From contig CAUYUJ010022542.1 in NCBI GenBank assembly GCA_963575745.1, positions 58,157 to 122,156 on the forward strand: 64,000 nt of DNA, in the 5' to 3' direction. The translations under genes and the position numbers were made by a program. The DNA is from Prorocentrum cordatum. Lineage: Eukaryota > Sar > Dinophyceae > Prorocentrales > Prorocentraceae. The notes below the pieces were generated by a model. That model worked only from the letters and a program-made list of their open reading frames with translations. It ran no database searches and was not told the DNA's origin. Positions 1-9,905 of the stretch are shown here, piece after piece; the stretch's first letter is position 1; the number at the start of each line of letters is the position of its first letter.

Positions 1-228
1 TGGGGGGCCGTGATCTGCGAAATTGGTCCAGCGGAGTGAGGCACCGCGCGGGTCTGAGCGAGACCTCCCCGTCCCTGGGGGGCTGCGATCTGCGACACTG
101 TCGCCATTTTCGAAGCTGCTGGTGGGTCCAGCGGAGTGAGGCACCGCGCAGACCTGAGCGGGACCTCGCCGTCCCTGGGGGGCTGCGATTTGGGAATCTG
201 TCGCCACCTTCGCGGGTTGCTGGTGGGC
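1..228. repeat. tandem array, unit about 100 bp, copy 1
   Basis: Units beginning GGTCCAGCGG start at 25 and 125; the window opens inside the array. Each unit carries GGCACCGCGC, a CTGGGGGGCTGCGAT block and CTGTCGCCA. The same unit recurs at 800-1261. Open frames here exist only because the unit lacks stops in some frames. Confidence 0.85.
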
Positions 229-375
229 TCAGTTTCTTTCTCCTCCTCCGCCTTCATCATCCGTCCTCCGTATTCCTCCCTCCTCCCCTTCCTCCTTCTC
301 TTCCCCCTCCTCCTCCTCCTCCTGCCTCCTGTCTCCACTGACGTGACGAATGCGGCCGCTACGGCATACGTCTTA
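229..375. repeat. pyrimidine-rich flank, duplicated at 1262-1410
   Basis: A CTCCTCCTCCGCC-type pyrimidine block is followed by CTGACGTGACGAATGCGG and a CCGCTACGGCAT end. The same sequence follows the second 100-bp array at 1262-1410, so array plus flank was duplicated as one segment. Confidence 0.8.
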
Positions 376-699
376 CAGTTGCGAGGTCGGAGAGGTGGGC
401 AGCGCTGGGTCTTTCCAGCGCGGGAGAGGGATGGGGAGGGTCCGTTTGCTCGCGCGGCTCTTGGAACCTTGCAGTGTGCATTGTTCATGTTTTTTGTAAC
501 GGGTTCCGCGATCCTTAGTATTTGAAGCATAGGTCGGTGAATATTTTGTTGCCGGTCTGCCAGAGGACACTCTAGTTGTTATTGGCTCGGCGGACTGCCG
601 TCCAATTGTCATTGTTCCCAACCCTCCTTGGTTGGGTATTCGTTGTGAATGGAGCACTGCGGTCGCGTCTTTTTTTCCTCCTCCCGCCTCCTGCCTCTC
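376..699. other. no gene or repeat recognised
   Basis: The stretch is of mixed composition. I see no conserved protein motif or tandem structure on either strand. Confidence 0.5.
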
Positions 700-780
700 G
701 CCGCCAATCTCTCTCTCTCTCTCTGTTTCTCTCTTGCTCTCTTTCTCTCGTTCTCTCTCTCTCTCTCTCTCCCCTTCTCG
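700..780. repeat. CT/GA microsatellite
   Basis: The stretch is an imperfect run of CT dinucleotides with occasional TTT or GTT interruptions. It lies just before the second 100-bp array. Confidence 0.85.
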
Positions 781-799
781 TTGCCTGCGGTACCTGTCT

Positions 800-1410
800 A
801 GGACCCTGCCGTCCCTGGGGGGCTGCGATCTGCGAAGCTGTCGCCACTTTCGTGGGCTGCCGGTGGGTCCAGCGGAGTGAGGCACCGCGCGGATTTGGGC
901 AAGGCCTCGCCGTCCCTGGGTGGCTGCGATCTGCGAAATTGTCGCCACTTTCTTTCGAGGGCTGCTGGTGGGTCCAGCGGAGTGAGGCACCGCGCGGGTC
1001 TGAGCGAGACCTCCCCGTCCCTGGGGGGCTGCGATCTGCGACGCTGTCGCCATTTTCGAAGCTGCTGGTGGGTCCAGCGGAGCGAGGCACCGCGCAGACC
1101 TGAGCGGGACCTCCCCGTCCTTGGGGGGCTGCGATCTGCGAAGCTGTCGCCACTTTGGAGGGCTGCTGGTGGGTCCAGCGGGGTGAGGCACCGCGCAGAC
1201 CTGAGCGGGACCTCGCCGTCCCTGGGGGGCTGCGATCTGCGAAACTGTCGCCACCTTCGCGGGTTGCTGGTGGGCCCAGTTTCTTTCTCCTCCTCCGCCT
1301 TCATCATCCGTCCTCCGTATTCCTCCCTCCTCCCCGTCCTCCTTCTCTTCCCCCTCCCCCTCCGCCTCCTGCCTCCACTGACGTGACGAATGCGGCCGCT
1401 ACGGCATTTT
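800..1410. repeat. tandem array, unit about 100 bp, copy 2 plus flank
   Basis: Units starting GGTCCAGCGG lie at 866, 971, 1071 and 1172, spaced 100-105 bp. The array ends in the pyrimidine flank described for 229-375. From 1411 to 1613 there is no recognisable gene or repeat. Confidence 0.85.
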
Positions 1411-1619
1411 CGAAGGCTGCTGGCCCCCGTGCTGCGTCCGCGTGGCCTCGCCTCGCCTCGCCTCCCCCCCTCCCTCCCCCTTGATGTAGGGGCCCGACAA
1501 GCCAGCTCAGACCCCCTGGCCGCCGCCCGGAGCCTCTGCATGGAATCGTCGTCTGGGTTTCTTGCAGGCGCTGGCCGGGGACCGAGAACGGCGAGGGACC
1601 AGGAGGTTCGAGACCCAGA

Positions 1620-1817
1620 TTTAAGTCGGGCCTGTCCCCCTACAGGGGGATTTTCGACGAAAAATACAAAATACTTTTCAAAATAATTTAAAAAATAGTC
1701 CAAAAATAGTCTGGGGACTATTATCTGAGCTTTAAAAAAAAACATTTTGGACTATTTTGGGGGTATTTTTTGTTGTTCGTCGAGAATCCCCCTGTAGGGG
1801 GACAGACCCGACTTAAA
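1620..1817. mobile_element. MITE-like element with palindromic inverted ends and 6-bp target duplication
   Basis: The 198-bp element begins TTTAAGTCGGG and ends with its reverse complement. The terminal inverted repeats run about 45 bp with few mismatches. Each contains an internal palindrome made of CCCCCTACAGGGGG. The AT-rich interior has no coding potential. CCCAGA is repeated directly at 1614-1619 and 1818-1823, which fits a target-site duplication. It is non-autonomous, and no transposase is visible in the window. Superfamily is unknown. Confidence 0.8.
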
Positions 1818-1823
1818 CCCAGA

Positions 1824-2317
1824 CCTCTGGCGTCATGATCTGTTCACGACGTCGACCCCCAGAGGTCTCCACCCATTCCCCGGGACTGGCTTTTCTCTCT
1901 GAACTCGTTTGACGGCCCCGGGGCTCGGCGGGGGCCCTCGGAGGCAGAAGCCAGCATGACACATTCCGCTGGCGTGGCATCGCTCGGACGTGTGCATTTT
2001 TTCTCGGCGAGAACCATCGAGGAAAATCCTGGACCATCGAGCAAAAAACAAAAAAACACACACACACACAAACAAAAAAAAAAAAAAAACTCGCGAAACC
2101 GAAAAATGCACGGGAAATGGGCGTCCGAGCGACGGCAAGACAATGCGAGGGGGTTTGAGGATGCGAGCGGGAATGGCCGGGTGAGCACGGGGGGCAGTTG
2201 GAGAGGCGCTCTCTCGTTGGCACTATCCCAAAGGGCTCTGCTCTTTTCGGGTTCTTTTCTGCGTCGGCTTCCCAGCCTTTGTACAGAGTCGATGGAGACG
2301 CTGTTTTCCTAGGGGGG
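1824..2317. other. no gene; short A-rich and CA-rich tract
   Basis: An (AC)n run and a run of 17 A lie between 2041 and 2090. The stretch carries no protein motif on either strand. Confidence 0.5.
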
Positions 2318-2420
2318 CACATGCGAACCCTACCCCTACCTCCCACGATTTCTGAAGTGAACCCCACCCTCCCCCCTCCCCCTCAGAAATCGTGGGGGGT
2401 AGGGGTAGGGTTCGCATGTG
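2318..2420. repeat. long inverted repeat (hairpin), 38-bp arms
   Basis: Arms 2318-2355 and 2383-2420 are reverse complements apart from one or two positions, around a 27-bp pyrimidine-rich loop. The arm begins CACATGCGAACCC. Pairing continues outward through G/C runs with one extra base. Confidence 0.85.
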
Positions 2421-2549
2421 GCCCCCTCCCTTCGGAGACCCTGTGGCGTCGCGTCTGCCTTAGAGCGCGCCGCCGTGGAGCAGGGTGGCGTGTCGGAGGA
2501 AGTCCTCCACGCGCCGGGCGTGGAAGGGATGCACGCGCTGTTGGGCTTC

Positions 2550-2708
2550 AGTCGGGCCCGTCCCTCTACAGGGGAAGATTTAGAAATACGTAGTCAAAAC
2601 AATTGTCTGGGGACTGTTTTTTGAGTTATTTTTTGGCCACTTCGGATTATTTGTTTGATTTGTTTTATTTTTCGTCGAAAATCCCCCTGTAGGGGGACAC
2701 GTCCGACT
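2550..2708. mobile_element. degenerate second copy of the 1620-1817 MITE
   Basis: The left end reads AGTCGGGCCCGTCC followed by TCTACAGGGGA. The right end is close to the intact TIR: TTTCGTCGAAAATCC, the C5/G5 palindrome, then a slightly altered GTCGGA terminus. The interior is AT-rich and contains CTGGGGACT, as in the first copy. The left end is eroded and no target duplication is evident. Confidence 0.7.
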
Positions 2709-2749
2709 TGACGTTAGGCGGCGCGCGCAACGAGGCGGTCGGAGCAGAC

Positions 2750-3130
2750 ATGCATGCGAATCGCGCTGCGGTGGCAGCGGTACGAGCTGCAAGTGAAGAT
2801 CAGGACTGGGCTCTCCCGAAGTGGTTTTCCTGGCCCGATGTGCAGGCGTTCCTTGTCGCCCCCGGCTTGGAGGGGGACCCAGAGGAGGCCGCGCGCGGCA
2901 TCGCGCAGCTCATGGACCAGATCGCGCATAGGGATGCGGGGCATGAGTTCCCCTTGGTCCAGCCGTCGGAGCTCGGGGTGGAAGTGAGCCTTATGAGCCT
3001 TATAGGCTCCATGAGCCATATGAGCCTTCTTGAGCCCTATGAGCCCTATGAACCCTATGAGACCCATGAGCCCTATGAGCCGCATGAGACTTTATGGCGA
3101 AGCGCAGCGAGCTCCCAACTCTTGTGTTAA
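2750..3130 (+). CDS. hypothetical protein fragment with C-terminal YEP repeats
   Basis: The open frame runs from ATG at 2750 to TAA at 3128, 126 residues. Residues 20-75 look like real coding sequence: they are compositionally mixed, rich in G/C at the third codon position, and include KWFSWPDVQAFLVAPG and EEAARGIAQLMDQIAHRD. From about residue 85 the frame runs through a 9-bp tandem repeat (about 2990-3095) encoding EPYEPYE-type sequence, so the end may be repeat-derived. No family is recognised. It begins 42 bp after the MITE relic. It may be one exon of a larger gene or a gene fragment. Confidence 0.35.
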   Translation: MHANRAAVAAVRAASEDQDWALPKWFSWPDVQAFLVAPGLEGDPEEAARGIAQLMDQIAHRDAGHEFPLVQPSELGVEVSLMSLIGSMSHMSLLEPYEPYEPYETHEPYEPHETLWRSAASSQLLC

Positions 3131-3224
3131 CATAAATCAGAGTGAGAGGGCCGAACGGTCATCCATTGTCCCTGGGCGCGTGGTTGAAGTGGGGACCCGT
3201 TGTAAGGATTCTGCTTGTTGCGCT

Positions 3225-3280
3225 GGTGTTGGTTTGTTTGTTTGTTCGTTCGTTCGTTTGTTTGTTTTTTGTCGTCCCGC
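3225..3280. repeat. GTTT/GTTC tetranucleotide tract
   Basis: A run of GTTT and GTTC units lies directly before the GCGACCCACC array. Confidence 0.8.
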
Positions 3281-3765
3281 CCGCGGCCCACCCGCGACCC
3301 ATCCCGCGACCCGCCCCGCGACCCGCCCCGCGACCCACCCCGCGACCCACCCCGTGACCCCCCCCGACCCACCCCGCGACCCCCCCGCGACCCACCCCGC
3401 GACCCACCCCGCGATCCACCCCGCGACCCACCTGCGACCCGCACCGCGACCCACCCGCGACCCACCCCGCGACCCATCCGCGACCCACCCGCGACCCACC
3501 CGCGACCCATTTGCGACCGGCCCGCGGTCCACCCCGCGACCCACCCCGCGACCCACCCGCGACCCACCCGCGACCCAACAGCGACCCACCCGCGACCACC
3601 CCGCGACCCACCAGCGACCCACCCGCGACCCAACAGCGTCCCACCCGCGACCCACCCGCGACCCACCCGCGACCCACTCGCGACCCGCCCGCGGCCCACC
3701 CCGCGACCCATCCGGGACAATCCCGCAACCCATGTGCGACCCACCCGCGACCTACCCGCAGTGGT
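3281..3765. repeat. 12-13 bp minisatellite, CCCGCGACCCAC unit
   Basis: About 38 imperfect units of CCCGCGACCCAC with variants (CAGCGACCCA, CCCGCGGCCCA) lie here. All three forward frames are open and read as Arg-Pro-Thr-Arg-Asp repeats; these are not genes. Confidence 0.9.
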
Positions 3766-4015
3766 TTAACGAAAAAATCGGCGCCAGCGGCGGGCTCGTT
3801 GTATGCTCGAAAGGCTGCCGCCTCTGCCGCTGACTCCAGTTGAGTGACGTGTATTTGATTCGTTTGTTGTCGGGGGGCCTTTCCGAATACGGCAGGAAGG
3901 GTTCAGGTGAGACATCCAGGCCTGAGCCTCGCCCCCTGGACTCATGATTCTCTGTCGCACCTCGGACTCCTCTCTATCGAATGGCCTTCCCGCCATTATG
4001 CCTAGGTTTTAGGTA
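3766..4015. other. no gene recognised
   Basis: This is a short unique-looking stretch between two repeat families, with no protein motif. Confidence 0.4.
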
Positions 4016-4520
4016 TGAAGCCTATTGGATGTTTGTTGGGATCTCGTGGTGGACCTTTTTTGATGCCTCTTAGGGGCAGTTTTGCGGCCTCTTGGATACA
4101 GTTTTGATGCCTCTTCGGGGCAGTGTCGGAGCCTCTTGGGGTTGCTGTTGGGTCCCTTGGGGGCCTCTTGGGGTGGTATTGGGGACCTCGGGCCGTCTGG
4201 GAGCGTCGGAAAGGGAACAGGCGAGAACGCCAACATTTATCAAACAACGAAGGCAAGTCAATGATTTTTGCCTCTCAGGGTCCTCTTGTGAGGCATCTTC
4301 GAGGCTTCTTGGGGCATCGTGGAGGCCTTTTGGACCATCATGAGGCCATGTAGGGCGTCTTGGGGCATTTGTTGGGCGTCTCGGGGCGTTCTGGGGCCGT
4401 CGTGGGCCTCTTTGGGCCCTGTTGGCCCGTTTTGGGGCCCCCATTGGAAACAGTCACGCGAGAAACCGCGAGAAGCCCCAGGAGAAGATTTCGCGATGTG
4501 GGGTCTGGGTCTCTGAACGA
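4016..4520 (+). repeat. TCTTGGGGCC satellite with conserved AAAGG spacer
   Basis: Degenerate 10-13 bp units around TCTTGGGGCC, GCCTCTTGGG and GGGCCGTC occur. They are interrupted near 4200-4260 by a spacer reading GAGCGTCGGAAAGGGAACAG then GCGAGAACGCCAAC. The same array-plus-spacer arrangement recurs, in either orientation, at 6481-6800, 10940-11680, 12290-12520, 17173-17600, 25580-28680, 43476-44500 and 52571-52870. Confidence 0.8.
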
Positions 4521-4900
4521 CTCCTCAGGAATGAGGACTGAGGTTGAGAGGATAATGGCAAGGACCTGAGGGCACGCCCACTCCGTGCCCAGAGGCACGG
4601 TGGCGGATCTACATAACTATGAGAATATGATGATCATGGTTCTGACGGATCGCATCGCATTTCCGAGCTCCAACAGGGGAGCCGTTTGGGGGTATTTAAA
4701 TTTGTTTAGTGGTTGGAATCGTGGGGGGTGGCAGTGACTCGGATTAGCGGTCGGTGGATTGGGCGAGGTGGCAAATATTACCCAGGAGCAGCGATGACCC
4801 CAACCCCGAAGGGGAAAAATGGGGTTGGACAAGGAATCGCGATTGACCATCTCCTGCCCAGGAGGAAAGGGGGGAAGCTAGGAGACCCCATGCGAGAAGT
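4521..4900. other. no gene recognised
   Basis: The composition is mixed, with no tandem structure and no protein motif. Confidence 0.4.
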
Positions 4901-5570
4901 TGTCCAGGTCGGTTTCGGCGAAGCCATCATCGTTATTTCGGGCCTTGAGATGCCGCCTGCGAGGCGGTCCGGTCGGTCTCACCTGAGACATCCCTGCCAG
5001 TGCGGGCTTCGAGATGCCGCGCGAGAGATAGTCCGGCCCATTCCGCTTAGACATCTTTTCCGCTGTCCTGAGGCGGTCCAGCCCGTTTGACTGGAGACAT
5101 CCTCGCAGTTGTGGGCTTCGATGCATGCGATAGTACCATCCAGCTTCCCCACACACTCGCAACTCAGGGTCCATGGATGCCCTGACCTGTGCTGGTCCAG
5201 CCAGTTTCGCTTCACACTCCGTCACAACTGGGCTCGGATATGACCTGGCCTGAGGTCGTCCAGCCATCTTCGCCCGATGCGTCCTCGTTATTCTGGATTA
5301 GTTGATGCTCTTGCCTCATGGTATCCGATCCCGTTTCCTCGTTGTTCTGGGTTTGCAGTTGCCGTGGACTGATCGTTTCGCTTGAGATCTCTTTGCAACT
5401 CTGGGTTTATGTACTTATGTCCTCATCTCACGTGGTCCCGGTCCTTTTCGCCTGGGACATCGTCGGGATTGTGTTTTCGGGGATGCTCACACCTGAGGTG
5501 ATTCAACCAATTTCGCCCGAGATCTCCCTTTTCTGGGTTCAGAGATGTCCTGTCAATGCTGTCGCCGATG
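4901..5570 (+). repeat. 64-bp satellite, array 1
   Basis: Units of about 64 bp carry GAGACATCCTCGCA, CTCTGGGCTC, GAGATGCC, GTGACCTGAGG and TGGTCCAGCC followed by TTTCGCC. Five units are clear to 5290. More diverged units continue to about 5570. The same unit fills 47940-49245 and 50290-50770, in the same orientation. Confidence 0.8.
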
Positions 5571-5612
5571 ACCCATTCGACAATTTGTGTCACTTGTCAG
5601 ATGAACACTCGA

Positions 5613-5743
5613 GGAGACTGGAACCCTCCTTGTTGCCAGACTCGGGGAGACTGGAACCCTCCTTGTTGCCAGACTCCGGGAGACCGGAACCCTCCTTGCT
5701 GCCAGACTCGGGGAGACTGGAACCCTCCTTGTTGCCAGTGGCA
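5613..5743 (+). repeat. 33-bp tandem repeat, four units
   Basis: GGAGACTGGAACCCTCC followed by TTGTTGCCAGACTC repeats four times with a 33-bp period. It reads as RLEPSLLPDSG in one frame. It is too regular and short-lived to be a CRISPR: there are no unique spacers. Confidence 0.9.
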
Positions 5744-6480
5744 AATATGTCAATCGGGGCCACGTGTCAAACGGGCGAGGGTACTTAGCTGGGCATTGCA
5801 TGAGGCGAGTTGCCCGTCATCTGCCGATGGCATTTTGGGAGGACGTGACTTCACACGCTAGTCACCCAGAGGGGTTGAGGCATTTTCTTTGCCTTAGATG
5901 CTGTGTGGCACTTCGTCGGAGGGGAGGCCCGACGTTGCCCCATCAGCCAGAATACTGCTGCTGCACCGCGCCTTGCCTTTGCGCAAAAAATGATATCATT
6001 TCGCCTTCAAGGCCGGCGGGTTCGGAAGTCATGGTGCGTCGCGTCAAGTTCGCGGGAATGGTCAGTGATATGCCAGCACCAAGCTTGGCCAGGACTTCCA
6101 TAGGCTTTCGCCACTGGCCCCTGAGAGGCCTGGCCAACTTAGGAGCCTCGATTCCTGGCCGATCTGACTTTTGGATTTCAGTTTTGGTCCGATCCGCCGT
6201 GCGCCATTGAGATGTTTATCGGTCCAATATGAGGACTCGACTGGTGAACCTCTTGCCTTCGGCGAAAGCCATCGCAAGTAAAACGAGGACAGTGCCGCTG
6301 GTGGAAACTCGGCGGAAATCGGCGGAGGTGCAGTGGGAGACTCCATGAAAGGTCAACGCTGGCTTCCCAAGAGTTTTCGGAGGTTGCCAGCTGTCGTCCG
6401 ACCGTTTTCTCTGTCGTTTCCATGATTCGGGCTGTGGACAAACCCTGTGCCGAACTCGGTCGTCCAACTCACTGACGGTC
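5744..6480. other. no gene recognised
   Basis: Open frames in this stretch are short and on both strands, with no motif and no consistent codon bias. Confidence 0.45.
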
Positions 6481-6800
6481 AGGCTCACTTAACGTTCTCA
6501 GACGGCCCAAGAGGCCCCTAAGGTCGTCCCAGGACCGCCTCAGACGTCCCCCAGAGGGTGCCAATGGAGCCCCTGGTGGCCCGAAGACGGCCTTCGAAGC
6601 GCCCCTGAGGCGCCCGAAACGGCCCTGAGACGGACCAAGATAGCCCACAGAGCCCCCGACAGTTTCCAAGAACTCCCCCAACTGCTAGCAGTGGCGCTCA
6701 ACACTCCCCAGGCGGATTCCCCGCGGCCCACATTTGCTTCCCAGACGTCCGAAGATGCCTCGAAGAGCACTGAGGGCCCGCATGGCCAAGGAAGACTTTT
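6481..6800 (-). repeat. CCAAGA/TCTTGG satellite segment
   Basis: Degenerate units such as GGCCCAAGAGGCCCC, ACGGCC and CCCCAAG occur in the orientation opposite to 4016-4520. Confidence 0.65.
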
Positions 6801-7250
6801 AGAGAACTCCAACACCAGTGCAGGTTAAATCACGCCAGAGAGCGCTCGCCTGATGATCATCACTGTGATGGTGTCGACGATTGCAGTGATGACGATGTTG
6901 ATGAAAATGATTGTTTTGCTGCTCGTGACGGTGATGATGTTGATGCTGATTGCTATCCTTTGGGGCTCGCATCCTTCATGGTGATCCATATATGTGACCT
7001 CCACTGTACTTTTGTCTGGCCTCCGGGAGGCTTATCGCCATCACTGGCCGGGGCTCGCCCGAGTCGCTCGGGGTGGCGCCCGGGAGAAGTCCGGGGTGCC
7101 GAGGAGTTTGGAGGGTTGTATCCGCTTTTGGAGTCGTCGTGGGGCTCGCGTGGGGATCTTGGGAGGCTTGTGGAACCCTCTTCGGACGATGTCGGACGGT
7201 CACGTGCGAAGTGTTGCCTTGCTAAGATTCGCCTTCTGTTGCCGAGGGTG
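6801..7250. other. no gene; degenerate GATGATG stretch
   Basis: Positions 6850-6960 are GAT/GTTGAT-rich. The rest is weakly similar to the TCTTGGG satellite. No protein motif is visible. Confidence 0.45.
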
Positions 7251-7525
7251 GGGGGTCTTTAAAACAGCAGACAAAGAAGGCCCAGGAGGGTGGAGGTGTC
7301 AGGCTTGGTGGGTGGCGCGGTGGGGGTCCCAGCGTGTGTTTTCGAGCTGTGGAGGGTTCCTAAAACAGCACACGAAGAAGGTCCAGGAGGGTGGAGGTGT
7401 CAGCCGTGGTGGGTGGCGCGGTGGGGTTCTTGGCGCGTGCTTTCGCAGGGTGGGAGGTCCCTAAAACAGCACACAAAGAAGGTCCAGGAGGGTAGAGGTG
7501 TCAGCCGTGGTGGGTGGCGCGGTGG
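7251..7525 (-). repeat. CCTACAAAAAC-type satellite S, three units, minus orientation
   Basis: Three units of about 88-92 bp contain TAAAACAGCACACAAAGAAG, GTCCAGGAGGGT, GGAGGTGTCAG and GGTGGCGCGGTGG. Read on the minus strand they match the satellite at 37736-38940 and 41155-42345 (CACCGCGCC, CTGACACC, CCTCCTGGACC, CTTTGTGTGC). Confidence 0.75.
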
Positions 7526-7755
7526 ATGGAATCTTGTTTCATCCGCTTTTGTTTCGTCCGCTTATATTTTGTCTACTTTTGTTTCGTCCGCTTTGATTTC
7601 ATCAGCGTTTGTTTCATCCGCGTTTGTTTCGTCCGTCTGTTGTTTCATATTTCTTTTGTTCGTCCGCTTTTGTTTCGTCCGCTTTTGTTTCGCACACTTT
7701 TGTTTCGTCCGCTGTTATTTCGTCCGCTTCTGTTTCGTCCGCTCTGTTTTGCGTG
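7526..7755. repeat. 15-bp tandem repeat, TTTGTTTCGTCCGCT
   Basis: About 15 units of TTTGTTTCGTCCGCT occur with CATCAG and TATT variants. The next array (7785-8010) has a related unit on the opposite strand. Confidence 0.85.
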
Positions 7756-7784
7756 ATTCGTGTGGAGGCTGGGGGGATGGAAAC

Positions 7785-8010
7785 CGGATGAATTTAAACC
7801 AGACGCATTAAAACCGGAGGATTTCAAACGGACGAATTTAAAAAAACCGGATGATTTTAATCCGGACGCACGAAAAGCGGGTGAATCTGAACGGACGAAA
7901 TACAACCGGATTAATTTAGACCGGGCGAAGGTAAACCGGATGAATTTTAACCGGGCAAATTAAAACCGGATGAAATTAAACCGGGCGCATTAAAACCGGA
8001 TGAATTCAAA
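7785..8010. repeat. 15-bp tandem repeat, AACCGGATGAATTTA
   Basis: About 15 units of AACCGGATGAATTTA or CGGACGAATTTAAA occur. The reverse complement resembles the unit of the preceding array, so the pair forms a diverged inverted repeat. Confidence 0.85.
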
Positions 8011-8329
8011 TAGGTGCGCGCGACAAGCGTTTCAAGCAATTACCTTGTTCAAATTGTTTTCGCCTTTTTTGGTCAAGTGGTTATTGCGAGTTACCAAGTG
8101 TGACATTAGGGCACCACGAGGGGATCCATCCGCCAGGGGCCGCGGCCCTGCAGGATTCGCGTCAAGATTATGTGTGGGCGGTGTTTCAGGCGATTCGCTT
8201 TTTTGCCCTTCCGCATCTCACCCTGGGTCTACGTTTTTTTTTCCTTCGGTAGTTCTGGACCTCTGGCTTTGGACTCCGATTCTGGTTCATTGGTTCATTG
8301 GAGGAGGAGGAGGAACGAACGATCATGTG
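8011..8329. other. no gene recognised
   Basis: A unique-looking stretch ends in a short GAGGAG run near 8300. It has no protein motif. Confidence 0.4.
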
Positions 8330-8489
8330 AGGCGACGACGACGACGACGACGACCGACGACGAAGATCGGCGACGACGATCGAGGAGGAAAAAGTATCGC
8401 AGATCACTATCCCACATCTCTTTGCCTCGGTGTCTCGTTTTTGTGTCTCCTGGGAGGCCCTCGTCGCCACCGCTGGATTCTCGTTGAAA
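8330..8489 (+). repeat. GAC-rich duplicated segment, copy 1 (copy 2 at 9011-9193)
   Basis: (GAC)n is followed by GATCGGCGACGACGATCG, AAAAAGTATCGCAG, then a conserved TCCTGGGAGGCCCTCGTCG and GGATTCTCGTTGAAATTC. Copy 2 has the same order with a longer GAC run. Confidence 0.8.
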
Positions 8490-8930
8490 TTCGGGTCGGA
8501 ACGCATCCCGGGAGTGGTTCGGGGAAGAGGGAGTAGCGGTATCGGTACCTTTCCGTTTCCCCAGACCAACACGACGACGATCGACGAGGAGGGGGGCCGC
8601 CTTCGTCGTCGCCCCCCTCGTCGCTGCCGTCGCCGTGGTCGTCCCATTTCGGTCTCGTGATGTCGATCGGGAGATCGACAGTGAGAGCGATCGTGAGATC
8701 AATCATGAAATCGATTGATATTGATAGGGGCACCGATGTTGAGATCCATAGTGAGATATATGATTAACCGACACATGGATTGTGAGATCGCCCGTGGGCT
8801 GGACATTCAGAACGATATTCAAATTGCTACTGAAACCGATTGAGACATGGATTGTCTGATCGAAAGTGGGATCGATCGTGATCGCGATCGTGGCACCGAT
8901 CGTGAGATTGGTTTTTACATTGATTGTGAG
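8490..8930 (+). repeat. dispersed cassette plus 12-bp GAGATCGATCGT array, copy 1
   Basis: The first 170 bp (TTCGGGTCGGAACGCATC, GCGGTATCGGTACC, GATCGACGAGGAGG, CGTCGCTGCCGT) is closely similar to 11795-11970. It runs into a degenerate array with 12-bp period centred on GAGATCGATCGT. The same array occurs at 11955-12230, and on the other strand at 42905-43335. Confidence 0.8.
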
Positions 8931-9193
8931 GAGGACGACAACGACGAGCAGGGAGGAGGTGGAGGAGGGAGGAGGAGGACGAGGAGGAGGAGGAACGACC
9001 AGACGAACTGGTGAGGCGACGACGACGACGACGACGACCGACGACGACGACGACGACGACGAAGATTGGCGACGACGATCGGATGAGGAAAAAGTATTGC
9101 AGTCCACTATCCCACCACCCTTGCCTCGTTGTCTCCTGTTTGTGTCTCCTGGGAGGCCCTCGTCGCCACCGCTGGATTCTCGTTGAAATTCTT
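8931..9193 (+). repeat. GAG/GAC microsatellite and duplicated segment, copy 2
   Basis: A GGAGG-rich tract (8931-9000) is followed by (GAC)n and the same 3' part as 8330-8489, ending TTCTCGTTGAAATTC at 9193. Confidence 0.8.
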
Positions 9194-9220
9194 GACGCTT
9201 CGCGTCTCCCCACCAGCCCC

Positions 9221-9889
9221 CCACCAGGCAGGCGCTTTCCATTGCGACATCACGGAATAGGGTGCGCACATCGTGGCTCTGGCAGGTCGGCCCACACCGG
9301 CTTCCTGCACCGGGGCGCAGTCTGGCAGGGTCGTGCTCACCGGTCTGACGCTCCGTCTGTTGCCCACCGGCAACACACAGCCGACGGTTGGTGATAACGT
9401 ACTGCACCGCGTGACGTTCCCCCCTCGTGCCGTGGTGTCTCTACTCGCCTCACGTCTAGTCCGCTGGTACCTGGCTTGGTGATGCCAGCTTCGAGCACCT
9501 GAGGTGCTCTGTGAGTGAGGCCTTACCCCCTATCTGCTCGCCTGCGCTGCCCTTTCTCAGGCAGGCGTGCCTGGGGCGCAGCTGCCCGCTGTGCTCTGCT
9601 CTTCGCCGTCCGGTCTGCCGGTGCTGGCGCCACTGTGCGACGCCTTGCTGTCCGTTGTCGGTTGCCGCTTTTGCGGCTTAATGAGATTCATTTTGTTCTT
9701 CGCATGGTAAGATGCGTCTCCTTGAATTTAGTTCATTTTGTTCGGTGCGTGTGCAAGTGCGAGCATGCTTGCAGGTGCGGTCGGCTGTCGACAGTGACGG
9801 CTGGATTCGCAAATTATCTGGCTCTGTGCCCCAGACGACCTGATTGACCCGCCCTCTGGAACCGTCCTTTGGGCCGCAGATTAAAAAAA
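9221..9889 (+). mobile_element. candidate retroposed sequence with A9 tail
   Basis: The stretch ends in a run of nine A at 9883-9891. It is bracketed by related sequences: TCCCCACCAGCCC at 9207-9219 and TCCCCCCACCAGC at 9892-9904. This looks like a target duplication around an A-tailed insert, but no leader is seen at the 5' side and no protein motif inside. A short palindrome, GAGCACCTGAGGTGCTC, lies at about 9494-9510. Confidence 0.4.
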
Positions 9890-9905
9890 AATCCCCCCAC
9901 CAGCG

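Noticed and set aside
2383-2420. GGTAGGGGTAGGGTT considered as interstitial telomere sequence
   Set aside because: Only two irregular units, and it is explained as one arm of the inverted repeat.
5613-5743. 33-bp repeats considered as a CRISPR array
   Set aside because: The units are contiguous with no unique spacers, no cas genes are present, and the organism is a eukaryote.
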